A stretch of DNA of 56,892 nt from Phycisphaerae bacterium (GCA_022072505.1 JAJVHU010000002.1:3369-60260); one strand, 5' to 3'; positions 8,201 through 16,152 are shown, numbered from the stretch's first letter. A program made the numbers and translations. Notes: generated by a model not told the origin, from the sequence alone.

Positions 8201-9205
8201 GTCGTGCAGCAGTACTTCCGGGTGAAGGAGGGCGGGCGCGAGCGCTTCGACGAGGTGAACGCGCCGCCGGCGCTGCGCGGTCAGGGGGCGAAGTCTCAGC
8301 CGGCGTGGTTGTTCGCGTTCCTCAACAACGTCGAGATGCTGCGTCCGTGGCTGACGGTGCGGATGCCGAGCTTTCACATAACCGGAGATGATTCCCGGGC
8401 GATCGTCGAGCACTTCTCAGGTCTGGGGAACGAGGAGGCGCGCCAGCTCAATCAGCGTCTGCGCCTGGTGGACGGCTACATCGCGGAGGAAACGAAAAAG
8501 GCCGAAGGCGCCACCAACGGGGACGCGGCGGCGCAAGCGGGGGCGGACTGGTTCGCGCAGGATCATCTCGCCAAGTCCACCGGGTTCCTCGGGCGTTACG
8601 CCGTGGCGAACCGCCTGATGATGCCGTTTCAGCTTGACTCCGGCGAGAACTCGCCCGAAGAACTGGCGGCGAACTATCATAAGGTGCATACCGAGACGTC
8701 GTTGCTGCGCGACCTGTACAACGCGCGATACCCCTTTGCCGACGTGCCGCCGACGGCGGTGGCGGCGGATCGCTTCCAGAAGGGCGAGGAGATGCTCCTG
8801 ACGCTCGGCTGCCTCAAGTGCCACGTGCTGGGCGACTCGACCGTGCCGGGGTCGAATCCGAACCCGTCCGCGCCGAACCTCAACCTCACGTTCCGCCGCC
8901 TTCAGCAGGACTGGGTCCGGGCGTGGGTGAAGGCGCCGGCGGTCATTCAGCCGGGCACGAAGATGCCGCAGCTCTGGCCGAACATGCAGAGCGCTTTCGC
9001 CAACTTCGAGAACCGCGAGGAACTGGAGGCGAAGTTCGGGCGCACCGCCGAGGAGCAGATCTCGCTCCTGCTGGATTATCTTTACGCCGCGGGTCTGCGC
9101 AATCACACCGCGATCGACCCGAACGTCGCCGCGGCGCCCGCGGGCGAAGGCGGGGACTTCATCGAGGAGGATGAACCGGCCGAGGAGTTCATCGAGGACG
9201 AATGA
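5207..9205 (+). CDS. membrane-anchored octaheme c-type cytochrome with coiled coil
   Basis: The protein has 1332 residues from the ATG at 5207, which begins with a basic stretch and a single hydrophobic anchor (about 15-35). A charged coiled coil follows (about 60-215). I count eight CXXCH motifs, at about Cys259, 384, 450, 484, 600, 826, 987 and 1202, so up to eight covalent haems are expected on the outside of the membrane. Motifs 4, 5 and 8 sit in typical monohaem cytochrome c folds (GCINCHSVKG, GCLACHG, GCLKCH, each followed by a downstream Met-containing MP motif). The C-terminus is very acidic. It lies directly behind the two cytochrome b genes, so it most likely takes electrons from the Rieske domain and passes them on. 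Its size and coiled coil are unusual for a cytochrome c1 or f. Confidence 0.93.
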   Translation: MPVSEKTMRSMDRLNVLFAVSSGLLLASILWFAVIDYDLQWRGFQNDYMTVQGVLAHLDYLYTQRESEQEKLREAQTRLEAARQQVLASQADLDRMTEELEDLKAKFALTKLQYGPVANVHDVTLQAYEHALALHGPDDPHTLELLHRKEHERELIATFGKTKQEQEDAMADLTRRIKDLRAPEVEAQKAYDALARQATEAEAKAEQYGGKLRRTLFNAPMFDFAAPKNTPGRHEIKQLVLPDVRQELNYLQSYTTDRCVTCHIAIDNRDFTMEALAAKFEKGIPSINEQRAKLGRPALPTPAPPELSGEDAPKVEPGDVMKHWDRLTDDQQRAYFDALLATINQYLKEEDKNSVELSRAILAHPNLDLFVQIDSPHPMKTMGCTVCHEGNPQETTFILAAHRPTGHKQQEEWKEKYYVNVTGVPTATFELINHYWDRHMLPTRYTEGSCMKCHQQPSSIHAFNGEPQGEKIRKGYDLFTRVGCINCHSVKGLEDSPRVGPSLAHIESKLDPEFTAQWIWDPRAFRPSTWMPHFFLQENNGPGSESDWDPDPVLRTQTEVQAITHYLYTASQPWEGAEKPPQGLTGDAETGRKLFTSVGCLACHGNLSEFGEAWIVRDRREKGETPEQAKANFDAMNYVERVRYAMDHFPGDTEALFDPESVRFDSRKPYNAPVFTRVAPELSAMGSKTTVEWMYAWLREPSGYHTDTRMPSLRLTEQEALDVATYLSGLKLDSGKDGFGKERFPDDAKRDAEVDRLMFDLLSAQRSAARSRAVMDDKGGELTKMIEDFVANSPSAEGFKAKAAKMSLAEKRLLYVGNKAISHYGCYACHLIPGFENAVRPGTELTVWAQKPITQLDFAFFGHAGHDIQHREENHALFEHIYPPHRPDLVEVHHGVNPPQDVTHDHAAFAYHKMLNPRMWDRLKEKKPLDKLKMPNFFFTEDEAEALVTYLMGRTSPRVSSSLVVNYENDPRDRIGEGRDLTRRFNCVGCHQIEDNFPVVQQYFRVKEGGRERFDEVNAPPALRGQGAKSQPAWLFAFLNNVEMLRPWLTVRMPSFHITGDDSRAIVEHFSGLGNEEARQLNQRLRLVDGYIAEETKKAEGATNGDAAAQAGADWFAQDHLAKSTGFLGRYAVANRLMMPFQLDSGENSPEELAANYHKVHTETSLLRDLYNARYPFADVPPTAVAADRFQKGEEMLLTLGCLKCHVLGDSTVPGSNPNPSAPNLNLTFRRLQQDWVRAWVKAPAVIQPGTKMPQLWPNMQSAFANFENREELEAKFGRTAEEQISLLLDYLYAAGLRNHTAIDPNVAAAPAGEGGDFIEEDEPAEEFIEDE

Positions 9206-9271
9206 CGCGAACCCGCGCAGGCGGCGCGGGGCGCGGTTGTTCGCAGGATCTGAAACGGGAGACTTGAAGGA

Positions 9272-9352
9272 ATGCCGACGTCCGACTTCAACTCGATCGG
9301 TCTGGCGCTGTTGCTGGTTCTTTTTCTGTTCCTGATTCCCTTCGGGTACTGA
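9272..9352 (+). CDS. 26-residue single-helix membrane microprotein
   Basis: An ATG with a good ribosome-binding site (GAAGG, about 5 nt upstream) opens a 26-codon frame ending in TGA. After a polar N-terminus (MPTSDFNS) almost every residue is Leu, Val, Phe or Ile, ending PFGY. That fits one transmembrane helix. It lies 66 bp after the octaheme cytochrome on the same strand. Small one-helix subunits such as PetG, PetL, PetM and PetN are known from b6f complexes. By position this could be an analogous stabilising subunit; there is no sequence proof. Confidence 0.6.
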   Translation: MPTSDFNSIGLALLLVLFLFLIPFGY

Positions 9353-9366
9353 ATCGTGATTCAAGC

Positions 9367-9465
9367 GGAACCGCGGAATGACGTATCTTTTCCGAGCCGC
9401 GCGGGTCGGGCGATCGGTCGCGCGGGCTGAAGCCGCGCGGGTCGGGTAAGACCCTCCGCGGTTCC
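9367..9465. repeat. structured inverted-repeat element between convergent genes
   Basis: An 11-bp perfect inverted repeat (GGAACCGCGGA at 9367-9377, TCCGCGGTTCC at 9455-9465) encloses a copy of the dispersed GCGGGCTGAAGCC motif (9419-9446) and a short GGGTC/GACCC stem. It lies between the end of the respiratory operon and the end of the convergent B12-binding gene. It could act as a bidirectional terminator, but no T tract follows. Confidence 0.55.
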
Positions 9466-9513
9466 ACCTGGATTCGGGCGCGGCGCCGACCTTGCGGGGG
9501 CGGCGCCGGGCGG

Positions 9514-10236
9514 TCACGCCGTCAGCGCCTCCTCCGGACGGCGCCGGCGTCGGCGCTTCCGGGACGCGCCGGCGAGGCGGTCGTCCGGGTCGCGCGGCGG
9601 CGCCGTCTCGATCAGGTCCAGCGTGGTGCGGATGTCGGCGGTGAAGTAGTCCGCGTTCACCTCGCTCCACAACCCCTCCGCCCGGTTGAACACGCCGCCG
9701 GAGACGAGAATGTTCATCGTCGGCTGAACCCCCACGTCACGGATCAGGTCCACCAGCCGCCGCACCTCGGGCACGCCCGACGGCTGCGTGCCGTAAAGCA
9801 TGAGCACGTCGGGACGCATCGTGCCGACCAGACCGAGGATCTCGTCGCCGGGCACGCCGCCGCCGAGGAAGGCGACCTTCCAGCCGCGTGACTCGAGCAG
9901 GTCCGCGGCCATCTGTGCCCCGAGCTCCTCCGTCTCGCCCGCCGGACAGGCGATGATGACCTGTCTGCCGGTCGGCGTGGCCGGGGTCAGAAGCGTCTGC
10001 ACCTGGTCCACCAGCGAGCGCAGAATGCGCGTCGCCAGGGCGTGCGCGGCGGCGTTGATGCGGTCTTCGACATACAGGGCTTCAAGCCGCGCCATCGCCG
10101 GCCACAACAGCGCTTCGTACACGTCGGACGGGGCGGAAAGCTCGGCGATCTCCTCGCGGAGCACCTGCCGCGAAGCGGGACGGTCACCGGAGATCAACGT
10201 GGACAGAAAACGATCGAACGAGTTCGGACAACGCAT
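9514..10236 (-). CDS. B12-binding-fold regulator-like protein lacking the axial histidine
   Basis: The protein has 240 residues from the ATG at 10236, which has GGAG about 10 nt upstream. A helical domain (about 1-85) resembles the B12-binding cap (WxxA-like region EALLWPAMARLEALYVEDRIN). A Rossmann-like B12-binding domain follows (about 90-215: VIIACPAGETEELGAQM, WKVAFLGGGVPGDEI, RPDVLMLYGT). The usual D/ExHxxG motif, whose His coordinates cobalt, reads ETEELG here, so the His is replaced by Glu. The tail is Arg/Lys-rich. Such domains act in methionine-synthase-like enzymes and light or cobalamin sensors (CarH, PpsR/AppA-type SCHIC). With no catalytic or DNA-binding domain seen, the role is open; a sensor that binds something else is possible. 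Confidence 0.8.
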   Translation of the reverse strand: MRCPNSFDRFLSTLISGDRPASRQVLREEIAELSAPSDVYEALLWPAMARLEALYVEDRINAAAHALATRILRSLVDQVQTLLTPATPTGRQVIIACPAGETEELGAQMAADLLESRGWKVAFLGGGVPGDEILGLVGTMRPDVLMLYGTQPSGVPEVRRLVDLIRDVGVQPTMNILVSGGVFNRAEGLWSEVNADYFTADIRTTLDLIETAPPRDPDDRLAGASRKRRRRRRPEEALTA

Positions 10237-10597
10237 CGACCAAGGCTCCGACGCCCGGGACCGGTTCCGGCACACGCCCGGCGGCGCGGGCCTCCTGCCC
10301 CCGACCGAAACCCCGTCCTGCGGGTGACCCCTTCACGGTCGACGCTCCAACTCGACCTTGGATTTCACGACGGGACAGGTATCGACCGCGAACTCCGCGG
10401 CGCTTGAAGACGCCGAAACCGCGCGACGGCGGAACGCCTCCCGGGAGGCGCCTCGCTTCTGCGTCGCACTTGCGCCTCGCGCAGTTCCCGCGCTTTCCCC
10501 GAGGTCGGGGGATCGCCGATACACACGCGGGCAAGGCTCGCCGCGGCGCCGTCCATCGTCCGTCGCGCGACGCGGGATCGACCGGTTACGGCGTCTC
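10237..10597. other. 361-bp gap between divergent genes
   Basis: No gene is supported here. The glf reading frame stays open leftward to 10358, but its conserved Rossmann start is at 10598. A weak -35/-10-like pair (TTGGAT at 10351, TATCGA about 16 bp later) could serve glf with a long leader. A diverged CCTTCACGG-type dispersed motif lies near 10328. Confidence 0.4.
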
Positions 10598-11737
10598 ATG
10601 AAGAGCTTCGATTTCGTCATTGTCGGCAGCGGACTGACCGGCGCCACGATGGCGCGCATGCTGGCGGACTCGGGCCATCGCGTGCTCGTCGTCGAGCAGC
10701 GCGATCACCTGGGCGGGAACGTCGCCGACGCCCTTCATTCCAGCGGCGTCCGAGTCGGTCTTTACGGCCCGCACTACTTCCGCACCTCCAGCGAGGAATT
10801 GTGGCGCTTCGTGAACCGGTTCGGGCGCTTCCATCCTTTTGAGGCGGAAGTCCGCTCACGCGTGCGCGGCCGGCTCGAGAACTGGCCGGTCGGCGCGGGT
10901 TACATCCGGCGCACGATCGGAGCGGACTGGACACCGGAGTTTCGCGGCGTTCCGCGGAACTTCGAGGAGGCGGCGCTGTCGATGATGCCACGTTCAATTT
11001 ACGAGGACTTCGTCAAAGGCTACACCGAGAAGCAGTGGGGCGCGCCCGCGACGATGTTGTCCACCGCGCTGGCCGGGCGCTTCGATGTCCGGGCGGACGA
11101 TGATCCTCGCCTGACCCCGACGCGCAAACATCAGGGCGTTCCCGTGAACGGGTACACTGCGCTCGTCGAGAACATGCTCGCGGGAATCCCTTACGAGTTG
11201 ACCTGCGACTATCTGCGGATGCGGACCGCCTTCAAGGCGCGGAAAGCCCTTATTTTCACGGGATCCATCGATGCCTACTACGAATTTCAATTCGGCGCGC
11301 TGGCCTACCGGGCGCAGAAACGGTCAACCGATTATCACGCCGACGCCGATTTCGTTCAGCCCTGCGTCCAGATCAACGAACCCGACCCCGCGGTTCCCCA
11401 CATCCGCACCCTTGAGTGGAAGCACATGCTTCCAGAGGCGGCGCGCCGGCGGGTTCGCGGGACCGTGCTGACGCGCGAGACGCCGTGCTCGGTTCAGTCG
11501 CGCGGGGACGTGCCGGAGTATCCGTTTCCCGATGTCGCCAATAAAGCGCTCTATCAGCGTTATCGCGCGTTGGCAAGGCAGGAGCCGACGACGCTCATCT
11601 GCGGGCGCCTCGGGGAGTACCGTTACTACGACATGGATCAGGCGATCGCCCGCGCGCAGACGCGGGTCCGTCAACTGCTGGAGATGCAACCTTGGGCGGC
11701 AAAACAACCCTCCCGGCTCGTACCCGCCGGCGCATGA
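10598..11737 (+). CDS. glf: UDP-galactopyranose mutase
   Basis: The protein has 379 residues. This flavoenzyme converts UDP-galactopyranose to UDP-galactofuranose for surface polysaccharides. The N-terminus is the FAD-binding Rossmann motif (VIVGSGLTGATMARMLADSG, acidic end of strand 2 at VVEQRDHLGGN). Family signatures follow: YGPHYFRTS, then KGYTEKQWG and an Arg-rich active-site region, and a C-terminal GRLGEYRYYDMDQ that closes the FAD site. The ATG at 10598 is directly before the Rossmann strand, so I prefer it to upstream starts. It overlaps the next gene by ATGA (11734-11737), which implies translational coupling with a probable glycosyltransferase. Confidence 0.93.
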   Translation: MKSFDFVIVGSGLTGATMARMLADSGHRVLVVEQRDHLGGNVADALHSSGVRVGLYGPHYFRTSSEELWRFVNRFGRFHPFEAEVRSRVRGRLENWPVGAGYIRRTIGADWTPEFRGVPRNFEEAALSMMPRSIYEDFVKGYTEKQWGAPATMLSTALAGRFDVRADDDPRLTPTRKHQGVPVNGYTALVENMLAGIPYELTCDYLRMRTAFKARKALIFTGSIDAYYEFQFGALAYRAQKRSTDYHADADFVQPCVQINEPDPAVPHIRTLEWKHMLPEAARRRVRGTVLTRETPCSVQSRGDVPEYPFPDVANKALYQRYRALARQEPTTLICGRLGEYRYYDMDQAIARAQTRVRQLLEMQPWAAKQPSRLVPAGA

Positions 11738-12837
11738 GCGACGCGCGCGGGGCGGCGCCTAACGATCCGATCCTTGTGACAAGGCGGCAGGCCGAAGCAG
11801 CGCGCTTCTGCTTTCTGGGCGAATTCGGCTACGAAATCATCTCGTGGATCCCGTACCTGCTGTATTTGAAGCGGACGCTGGGGTTGAAGCTGCGCACCTT
11901 CTCAAGGCCGGGATCGTCGGTCTTTTACGCTTTCAGCGATGATCACCGTGAGGTTCCGGCGTCGTTGATCGGCGGCGTCTGGGGGGAGCCCGCGTCTTAC
12001 GACCGGCTTCGCCGCCGATACCGGAGCACGCGCCTGATCCATCCCGGACCCGACATGATCAACAAGCGCCGGATCAGCGTGGAAGGCGTCGAGTGGACGA
12101 CGCGGGACATTCATCGTCCCCTCGCGGAAACGAATTACCTTCGGCTGGACCGCCCCGCCGTCGAGGCGTGGTCGCCGATTTCCGGGCGCCCGCTCGCCGT
12201 CATCAACAACAAATACTTCGTGCAGTGGCCCGGAACGTTCGACGCTCCGGTGAACTACTTCGACCGGGCGTCGCTCATCGCCCTGCGCGATCTTCTTGTG
12301 CAACGCGGATACGGCGTCGTTTACAATCACTTTGTCGAAAAAACCACCGTGGATGAGCACCTGCGTCTCAACGACGAAGACATCTTCGGTCTGGACGCGG
12401 CGACCTGCGACCTGAGAAGCCGTTACGCCGAGACGACCTGCCCTGCCGACCGCAACCGACTTCAGATTTCGGTCTACAACGCCGCTGACTTCGTCATCGG
12501 TCCGCAGGGCGGGAATCTGTATCTGCCGGCCGTATGCCGAAGACCGATCTTCATGCTGATGCGCGCCGGGGATTACGTGGACTACCGGGAACTCGGTCGT
12601 CTTTACGGCGTCGCCGTCGAGGCGTTCTACGAACCCAGGCATTTGCTGAACTGGCTGGACTCGACTCTGCCGCGACGAGCCGAAGCCTCGTCTGCAACCC
12701 GACGCCGAACGCAAAAGGCATCCGATGACGCCGGCGTGGTTGCGGGTGCTTCACTCCACGCTCGCTTCATCGGCGCGCGTGAGCAAGGCGAGTTGGATCT
12801 CGGAGGCGCCGGACGGGCGGAGCCTGTCACCCGGTAA
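11734..12837 (+). CDS. probable glycosyltransferase of a polysaccharide locus (unassigned)
   Basis: The protein has 367 residues; the ATGA overlap with glf supports the start at 11734. The N-terminus contains FCFLGEFGYEIISWIPYLLYLK, a pattern I associate with uncharacterised O-antigen-locus proteins. The C-terminal half has VIGPQGGNLYLP followed by a hydrophobic strand, resembling the donor-site side of GT-B-like or GT61-like enzymes. I cannot place it in a named family with certainty. The last 50 residues are low-complexity and Arg/Ala-rich and may not be part of the fold. It ends 8 bp from the stop of the convergent glycosyltransferase gene. Coupling to glf suggests a galactofuranosyl-transfer step (inference). 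Confidence 0.75.
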   Translation: MSDARGAAPNDPILVTRRQAEAARFCFLGEFGYEIISWIPYLLYLKRTLGLKLRTFSRPGSSVFYAFSDDHREVPASLIGGVWGEPASYDRLRRRYRSTRLIHPGPDMINKRRISVEGVEWTTRDIHRPLAETNYLRLDRPAVEAWSPISGRPLAVINNKYFVQWPGTFDAPVNYFDRASLIALRDLLVQRGYGVVYNHFVEKTTVDEHLRLNDEDIFGLDAATCDLRSRYAETTCPADRNRLQISVYNAADFVIGPQGGNLYLPAVCRRPIFMLMRAGDYVDYRELGRLYGVAVEAFYEPRHLLNWLDSTLPRRAEASSATRRRTQKASDDAGVVAGASLHARFIGAREQGELDLGGAGRAEPVTR

Positions 12838-12845
12838 ACCGGGGA

Positions 12846-15263
12846 TCACGCGCCGACCAGCGAGACATCCTTCGCAGACGCCGAGGATCGGGTTCCTGAA
12901 AAACCCGCGATCAGGAACCTCAGCAAATCCTTCATCCGGACTTTGTACGAGAACCGCTCCAGCACAGCCGACCGCATCCCCGACGCCAGGCGCTCGCGGC
13001 CCGTCGGATCGGCCAGATGCGCCTCCGCCATCGTTTCAAACGCCTTCGCGCTTGAGAAGGCGATCCGGTCGAACTCAGGGATCGCCTCGACGGCGGAGAC
13101 CCGGCAGGCCGCGCACCGGATGATCTCCACCGTTTGCGGTGAGAGCGTCCGCGGGTCGGCGAACCACCGGCGCATCAACGACATGATTTCGGATTGAAGC
13201 GCCGAATCCCCCAGCGTTTGCAGCGCCGGCCAGGCCGTGACGCCCGCGGAGTCCAGCAAAACTTCAAGACGGCGCATCACGGGGGCGTGTTCGTCGGATC
13301 CTGATCGGCGAGTCAGAAAGAACGCACCTGCCATCAAACCGTCCAGCGCGCGCTGGTGTAGGAACCCGAACGCCATCAATTGAAGGTTGATCGCCGAAGC
13401 CTGGTAAATGCGGCGCAACTCCTGACCGTTGCGCAAAGGTCCGCGGGCATATCGCGCAAGTCTCGGGTGGCGTTCCCAGCCGTTGCCGTAGAGGTGCAGG
13501 GTGCGCCCTGTCCGGTCCGACCAGTCCGCCGCCCATCCCAGGGCGACGTGGCGGAAAAGCCGGTCGCCGAGTCGCTGAACCACCTGCACGACGCGACCGA
13601 GTTCGTCGACGGTCCACGCCCAGCCTCGCGACTCGCAGGCGTCGATCAGCGGCGTCATGATCGGCGCGGGGAAGTCGCCGCCGTTCCTCCATGTTTGCAG
13701 GAGCGGAGGCGCGATATCATGAAAAAGCGTCCGCAGCCTGCCGTCCGGAAGCCAGGATTCGACCGAGCGCATCTCCTCCTCCACCGTCGCCGAGGCGTGG
13801 CTCACGTAGGAGACGTCGCAGCGGTAGGGCGCGAGTTCCTCTTCCGGGAGCGGATCGGGCGCGTACGTGTCCTCGCTTCCGGCCATCTCGCAGAACATGA
13901 GGCGCTGCTCCGGCCAGCCGAAGCGGCGTCGGGCGCTGGCGGCGGCGAAGCCCATCAGGAAGTCGTTCCACGCCAGTTGCGGCTTCTTCGCGGGGTCAAA
14001 GACCCAGGGGAGGTTGTCCTGGTCCCACGTCACCGAGGGGATCGCCGCGTGGATGAAACCGGGCATCTCGTAGCGCATCCGCGACAGCAGCAGCACGACA
14101 TCGGGCTTGAATTCGAGTTGCGTGCGCAAGGCGGTGGCGGCGTCGAGCGGTTGATGCGGGCCGGGCTCGATCAGCAGTTTCGTTTGATGCCCCAGCTTCT
14201 CCAGCGCTCGCAGGCAGTCGCGCATGCTGTATTGCAGAAACGTGGTGTGCAGCGAGGTCAGCCCCAGGATGCGCAGGGGTTCGCCGGTGGCGCGCCCCTG
14301 CGCGTCCGCCGCGGCGGCGAACCGGTCGGTCCACCAGCGCGCATCCCGCCCCGCGTAGGCGGCGTCGAGGGCGGCCGTGAGTCGCTCAACCTCCTGCTGG
14401 CGCAGGCGCCCGGCCGATGCCATCGCGGCGCGAAGTTCCGAGGCGTCGCCGCCGGCCAGGCCGAAGGCGTACACGAGGTCCGTCAGCGGCCAGCGCGAAT
14501 CCTGCTCGAGCCGGCGCTTGAATGCCGCAACGGCGTCGTTGCCGACGAACCACTGCACGCGCGGGTCCGTGATGATCGGCTGCAAGTCCTGAACGTGCAG
14601 GGCGATCGCCAGCAGTTCCGGTCGCGGTTCGACGACGTAAATCGTGGAAGAGGCCTCGAGGAACACCCGCTGCGTCCGGGCGTAGGCCTCGAGGAATTCG
14701 TAACCCAGGCCGATGCCGAGAAAGGCCAGCGGCGGCGGCAGGAGGCCGGGTTTTTCAAGCCGAAGGCGCTCGCCGGCGGTTACGGCGTGGTCGTCAAGGA
14801 AAGGGATCCAGCCGGGCGGCCAGATTTCGCCGGCGCGCAGCACGCCGGGCATGCCGTCGCGGGTCTGATGCAGCTCGAACTCGGCGTGATGGCGCTGCCA
14901 GGACTCCTCGATGCTTCGAGCGGTGTCCGCGTCGCGGCGTGCGAGTGCGGCAAGATTGGCGCGGAAGCGTCCCTTGCGCGAGGTCCACGGAACCTGGCCG
15001 TCGCGCGGCGAATCCGCGGCTTCGGACAACGCCTGCCAGTCCGGTCCGTTCCGCTGGTCGGCGGGGACGCGGTCGATGACGCCGCGCGCTGCCGCGAGCA
15101 ATCCGAGGCGCGCGAGGCTTTTCAGGTACGCCAGGATCCACTCCGCCCGGTTCGGCTCATGCGTCGCCAGCAGCGGCACGACGCGCAGGAACGTGAAGTC
15201 GTCACCCGATCGGTGCGCGGACCGGGCCAACCGGGCGATCACATCAAGGCTCAACGACGACAT
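12846..15263 (-). CDS. two-part glycosyltransferase: MAF-like N-terminus, CgeB-like C-terminus
   Basis: The protein has 805 residues from the ATG at 15263 (a TTG lies six codons upstream). A helical N-terminus precedes a region at about 165-260 (FLGIGLGYEFLEAYA, IYVVEPRPELLAIAL, VQWFVGNDA) that resembles motility-accessory MAF/MptE-like proteins. From about residue 330 it looks like CgeB-type glycosyltransferases (DUF3880 plus glycosyltransferase 1): ILGLTSLHTTFLQYSMRDCL, VTWDQDNLPWVFD, and near the C-terminus LYGNGW, ARGPLRNGQELRRIYQASAINLQ. Both halves are associated with glycosylation of surface structures. It is convergent with the glf pair. The opposite strand is also open for about 800 codons, but that is a GC-bias shadow. 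Confidence 0.82.
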   Translation of the reverse strand: MSSLSLDVIARLARSAHRSGDDFTFLRVVPLLATHEPNRAEWILAYLKSLARLGLLAAARGVIDRVPADQRNGPDWQALSEAADSPRDGQVPWTSRKGRFRANLAALARRDADTARSIEESWQRHHAEFELHQTRDGMPGVLRAGEIWPPGWIPFLDDHAVTAGERLRLEKPGLLPPPLAFLGIGLGYEFLEAYARTQRVFLEASSTIYVVEPRPELLAIALHVQDLQPIITDPRVQWFVGNDAVAAFKRRLEQDSRWPLTDLVYAFGLAGGDASELRAAMASAGRLRQQEVERLTAALDAAYAGRDARWWTDRFAAAADAQGRATGEPLRILGLTSLHTTFLQYSMRDCLRALEKLGHQTKLLIEPGPHQPLDAATALRTQLEFKPDVVLLLSRMRYEMPGFIHAAIPSVTWDQDNLPWVFDPAKKPQLAWNDFLMGFAAASARRRFGWPEQRLMFCEMAGSEDTYAPDPLPEEELAPYRCDVSYVSHASATVEEEMRSVESWLPDGRLRTLFHDIAPPLLQTWRNGGDFPAPIMTPLIDACESRGWAWTVDELGRVVQVVQRLGDRLFRHVALGWAADWSDRTGRTLHLYGNGWERHPRLARYARGPLRNGQELRRIYQASAINLQLMAFGFLHQRALDGLMAGAFFLTRRSGSDEHAPVMRRLEVLLDSAGVTAWPALQTLGDSALQSEIMSLMRRWFADPRTLSPQTVEIIRCAACRVSAVEAIPEFDRIAFSSAKAFETMAEAHLADPTGRERLASGMRSAVLERFSYKVRMKDLLRFLIAGFSGTRSSASAKDVSLVGA

Positions 15264-15535
15264 CGGGGGTTTATCGGACAACGCCGCGGGGTTGCTTTCG
15301 CGCCGATTTCGCCGTTGTGCGACCGGATTCTCGCCTCGCGTTCTCTTCCAGCGAGTCCGTTGACATTCAGATCAAACGCGAGGGAGGACGCATTTCAGAG
15401 CCGCGCGCGTCAGCCGGCGCGCTTGCCCGCATCCCCACGCGGCGACGGACGCTCCTTCACGGTTGCGGCTCCGCCTGGACGAACTGAGAAACTACCGTGC
15501 AAACGCCGCGGCATGATCCGGGATGCCCCTGCGGT

Positions 15536-15988
15536 TTATTCCTGCTGGCGGACGGCCTGGAGCAGGCTTGCCGCGTCCGCCGCCGCCCGCACGGCGATGC
15601 GGAAAGGCTCTTTCAACCACATCCGGCTGATCCGGGCGAGCGCCTGCACGTGTGCGGTCGTCTCATGCGGGGGGCTGACCAGGAGGATGACCAGTTCGCA
15701 GGGACGGCCGTCGATGCTCTTGAAGTCGACGGGCTGGGCAGGCTTTCCGACGGCGGCGAGGAGTCGCGGGGCGTCGGCGGATTTCGCATGAGGCACGGCG
15801 AGTCCGTAGCCGATACCGGTGGAGCGCAACTGCTCGCGGGCGATGACGGCCTCGCAGACCGGAGCGGCGGACGGGATCAGTCCCGCGTCGGCGAGAGCGT
15901 CCACCAGCTCCCGGATGACCGCGAAGCGCTCCGTCTCCCGGGTGGGAACGAGGATGCACCGGGGATCAAGGAGTTGGCTCAGCAGCAT
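15536..15988 (-). CDS. PTS IIA-type protein (fructose/nitrogen family)
   Basis: The 150-residue protein has the fold pattern of PTS EIIA-Fru/PtsN: an N-terminal helix pair, then GIGYGLAVPHAKS with the phosphorylatable His, and a C-terminal strand-helix (LVILLVSPPHETTAHVQALARIS). In the family it accepts phosphate from HPr for sugar uptake or, as PtsN, for regulation. No EIIB or EIIC gene is adjacent, so a regulatory PtsN-like role is more likely (inference). The 270-bp gap to the glycosyltransferase holds only a diverged CTCCTTCACGG-type repeat near 15450. Confidence 0.88.
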   Translation of the reverse strand: MLLSQLLDPRCILVPTRETERFAVIRELVDALADAGLIPSAAPVCEAVIAREQLRSTGIGYGLAVPHAKSADAPRLLAAVGKPAQPVDFKSIDGRPCELVILLVSPPHETTAHVQALARISRMWLKEPFRIAVRAAADAASLLQAVRQQE

Positions 15989-16122
15989 AACGAGGCGTTG
16001 TACCGGCGGGGCGCGCGGGGGACAAGGGATCGTGCCTCACAGGCGTGAGGTTGTGACAGAGGCCTGAACGAAACCGTTCTTGCCGGATTCCCGCACCCCC
16101 GCACCGGACAACGGGGCGGGGC

Positions 16123-16152
16123 TTGCGATCCGGGCCGTGCGCCAGGTAGAAT
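16123..16152 (+). promoter_or_regulatory. putative promoter of the TlpA-like gene
   Basis: TTGCGA (16123-16128), an 18-bp spacer and TAGAAT (16147-16152) lie 75 bp before the ATG. A direct repeat of CGGCGGCGCGC follows in the leader. Confidence 0.4.

Noticed and set aside
13380..15791. 803-codon open frame on plus, opposite the CgeB-like gene
   Set aside because: High GC removes stop codons on the reverse strand. The product is Arg/Gly/Ala/Val-rich without motifs, while the minus frame has clear glycosyltransferase motifs.
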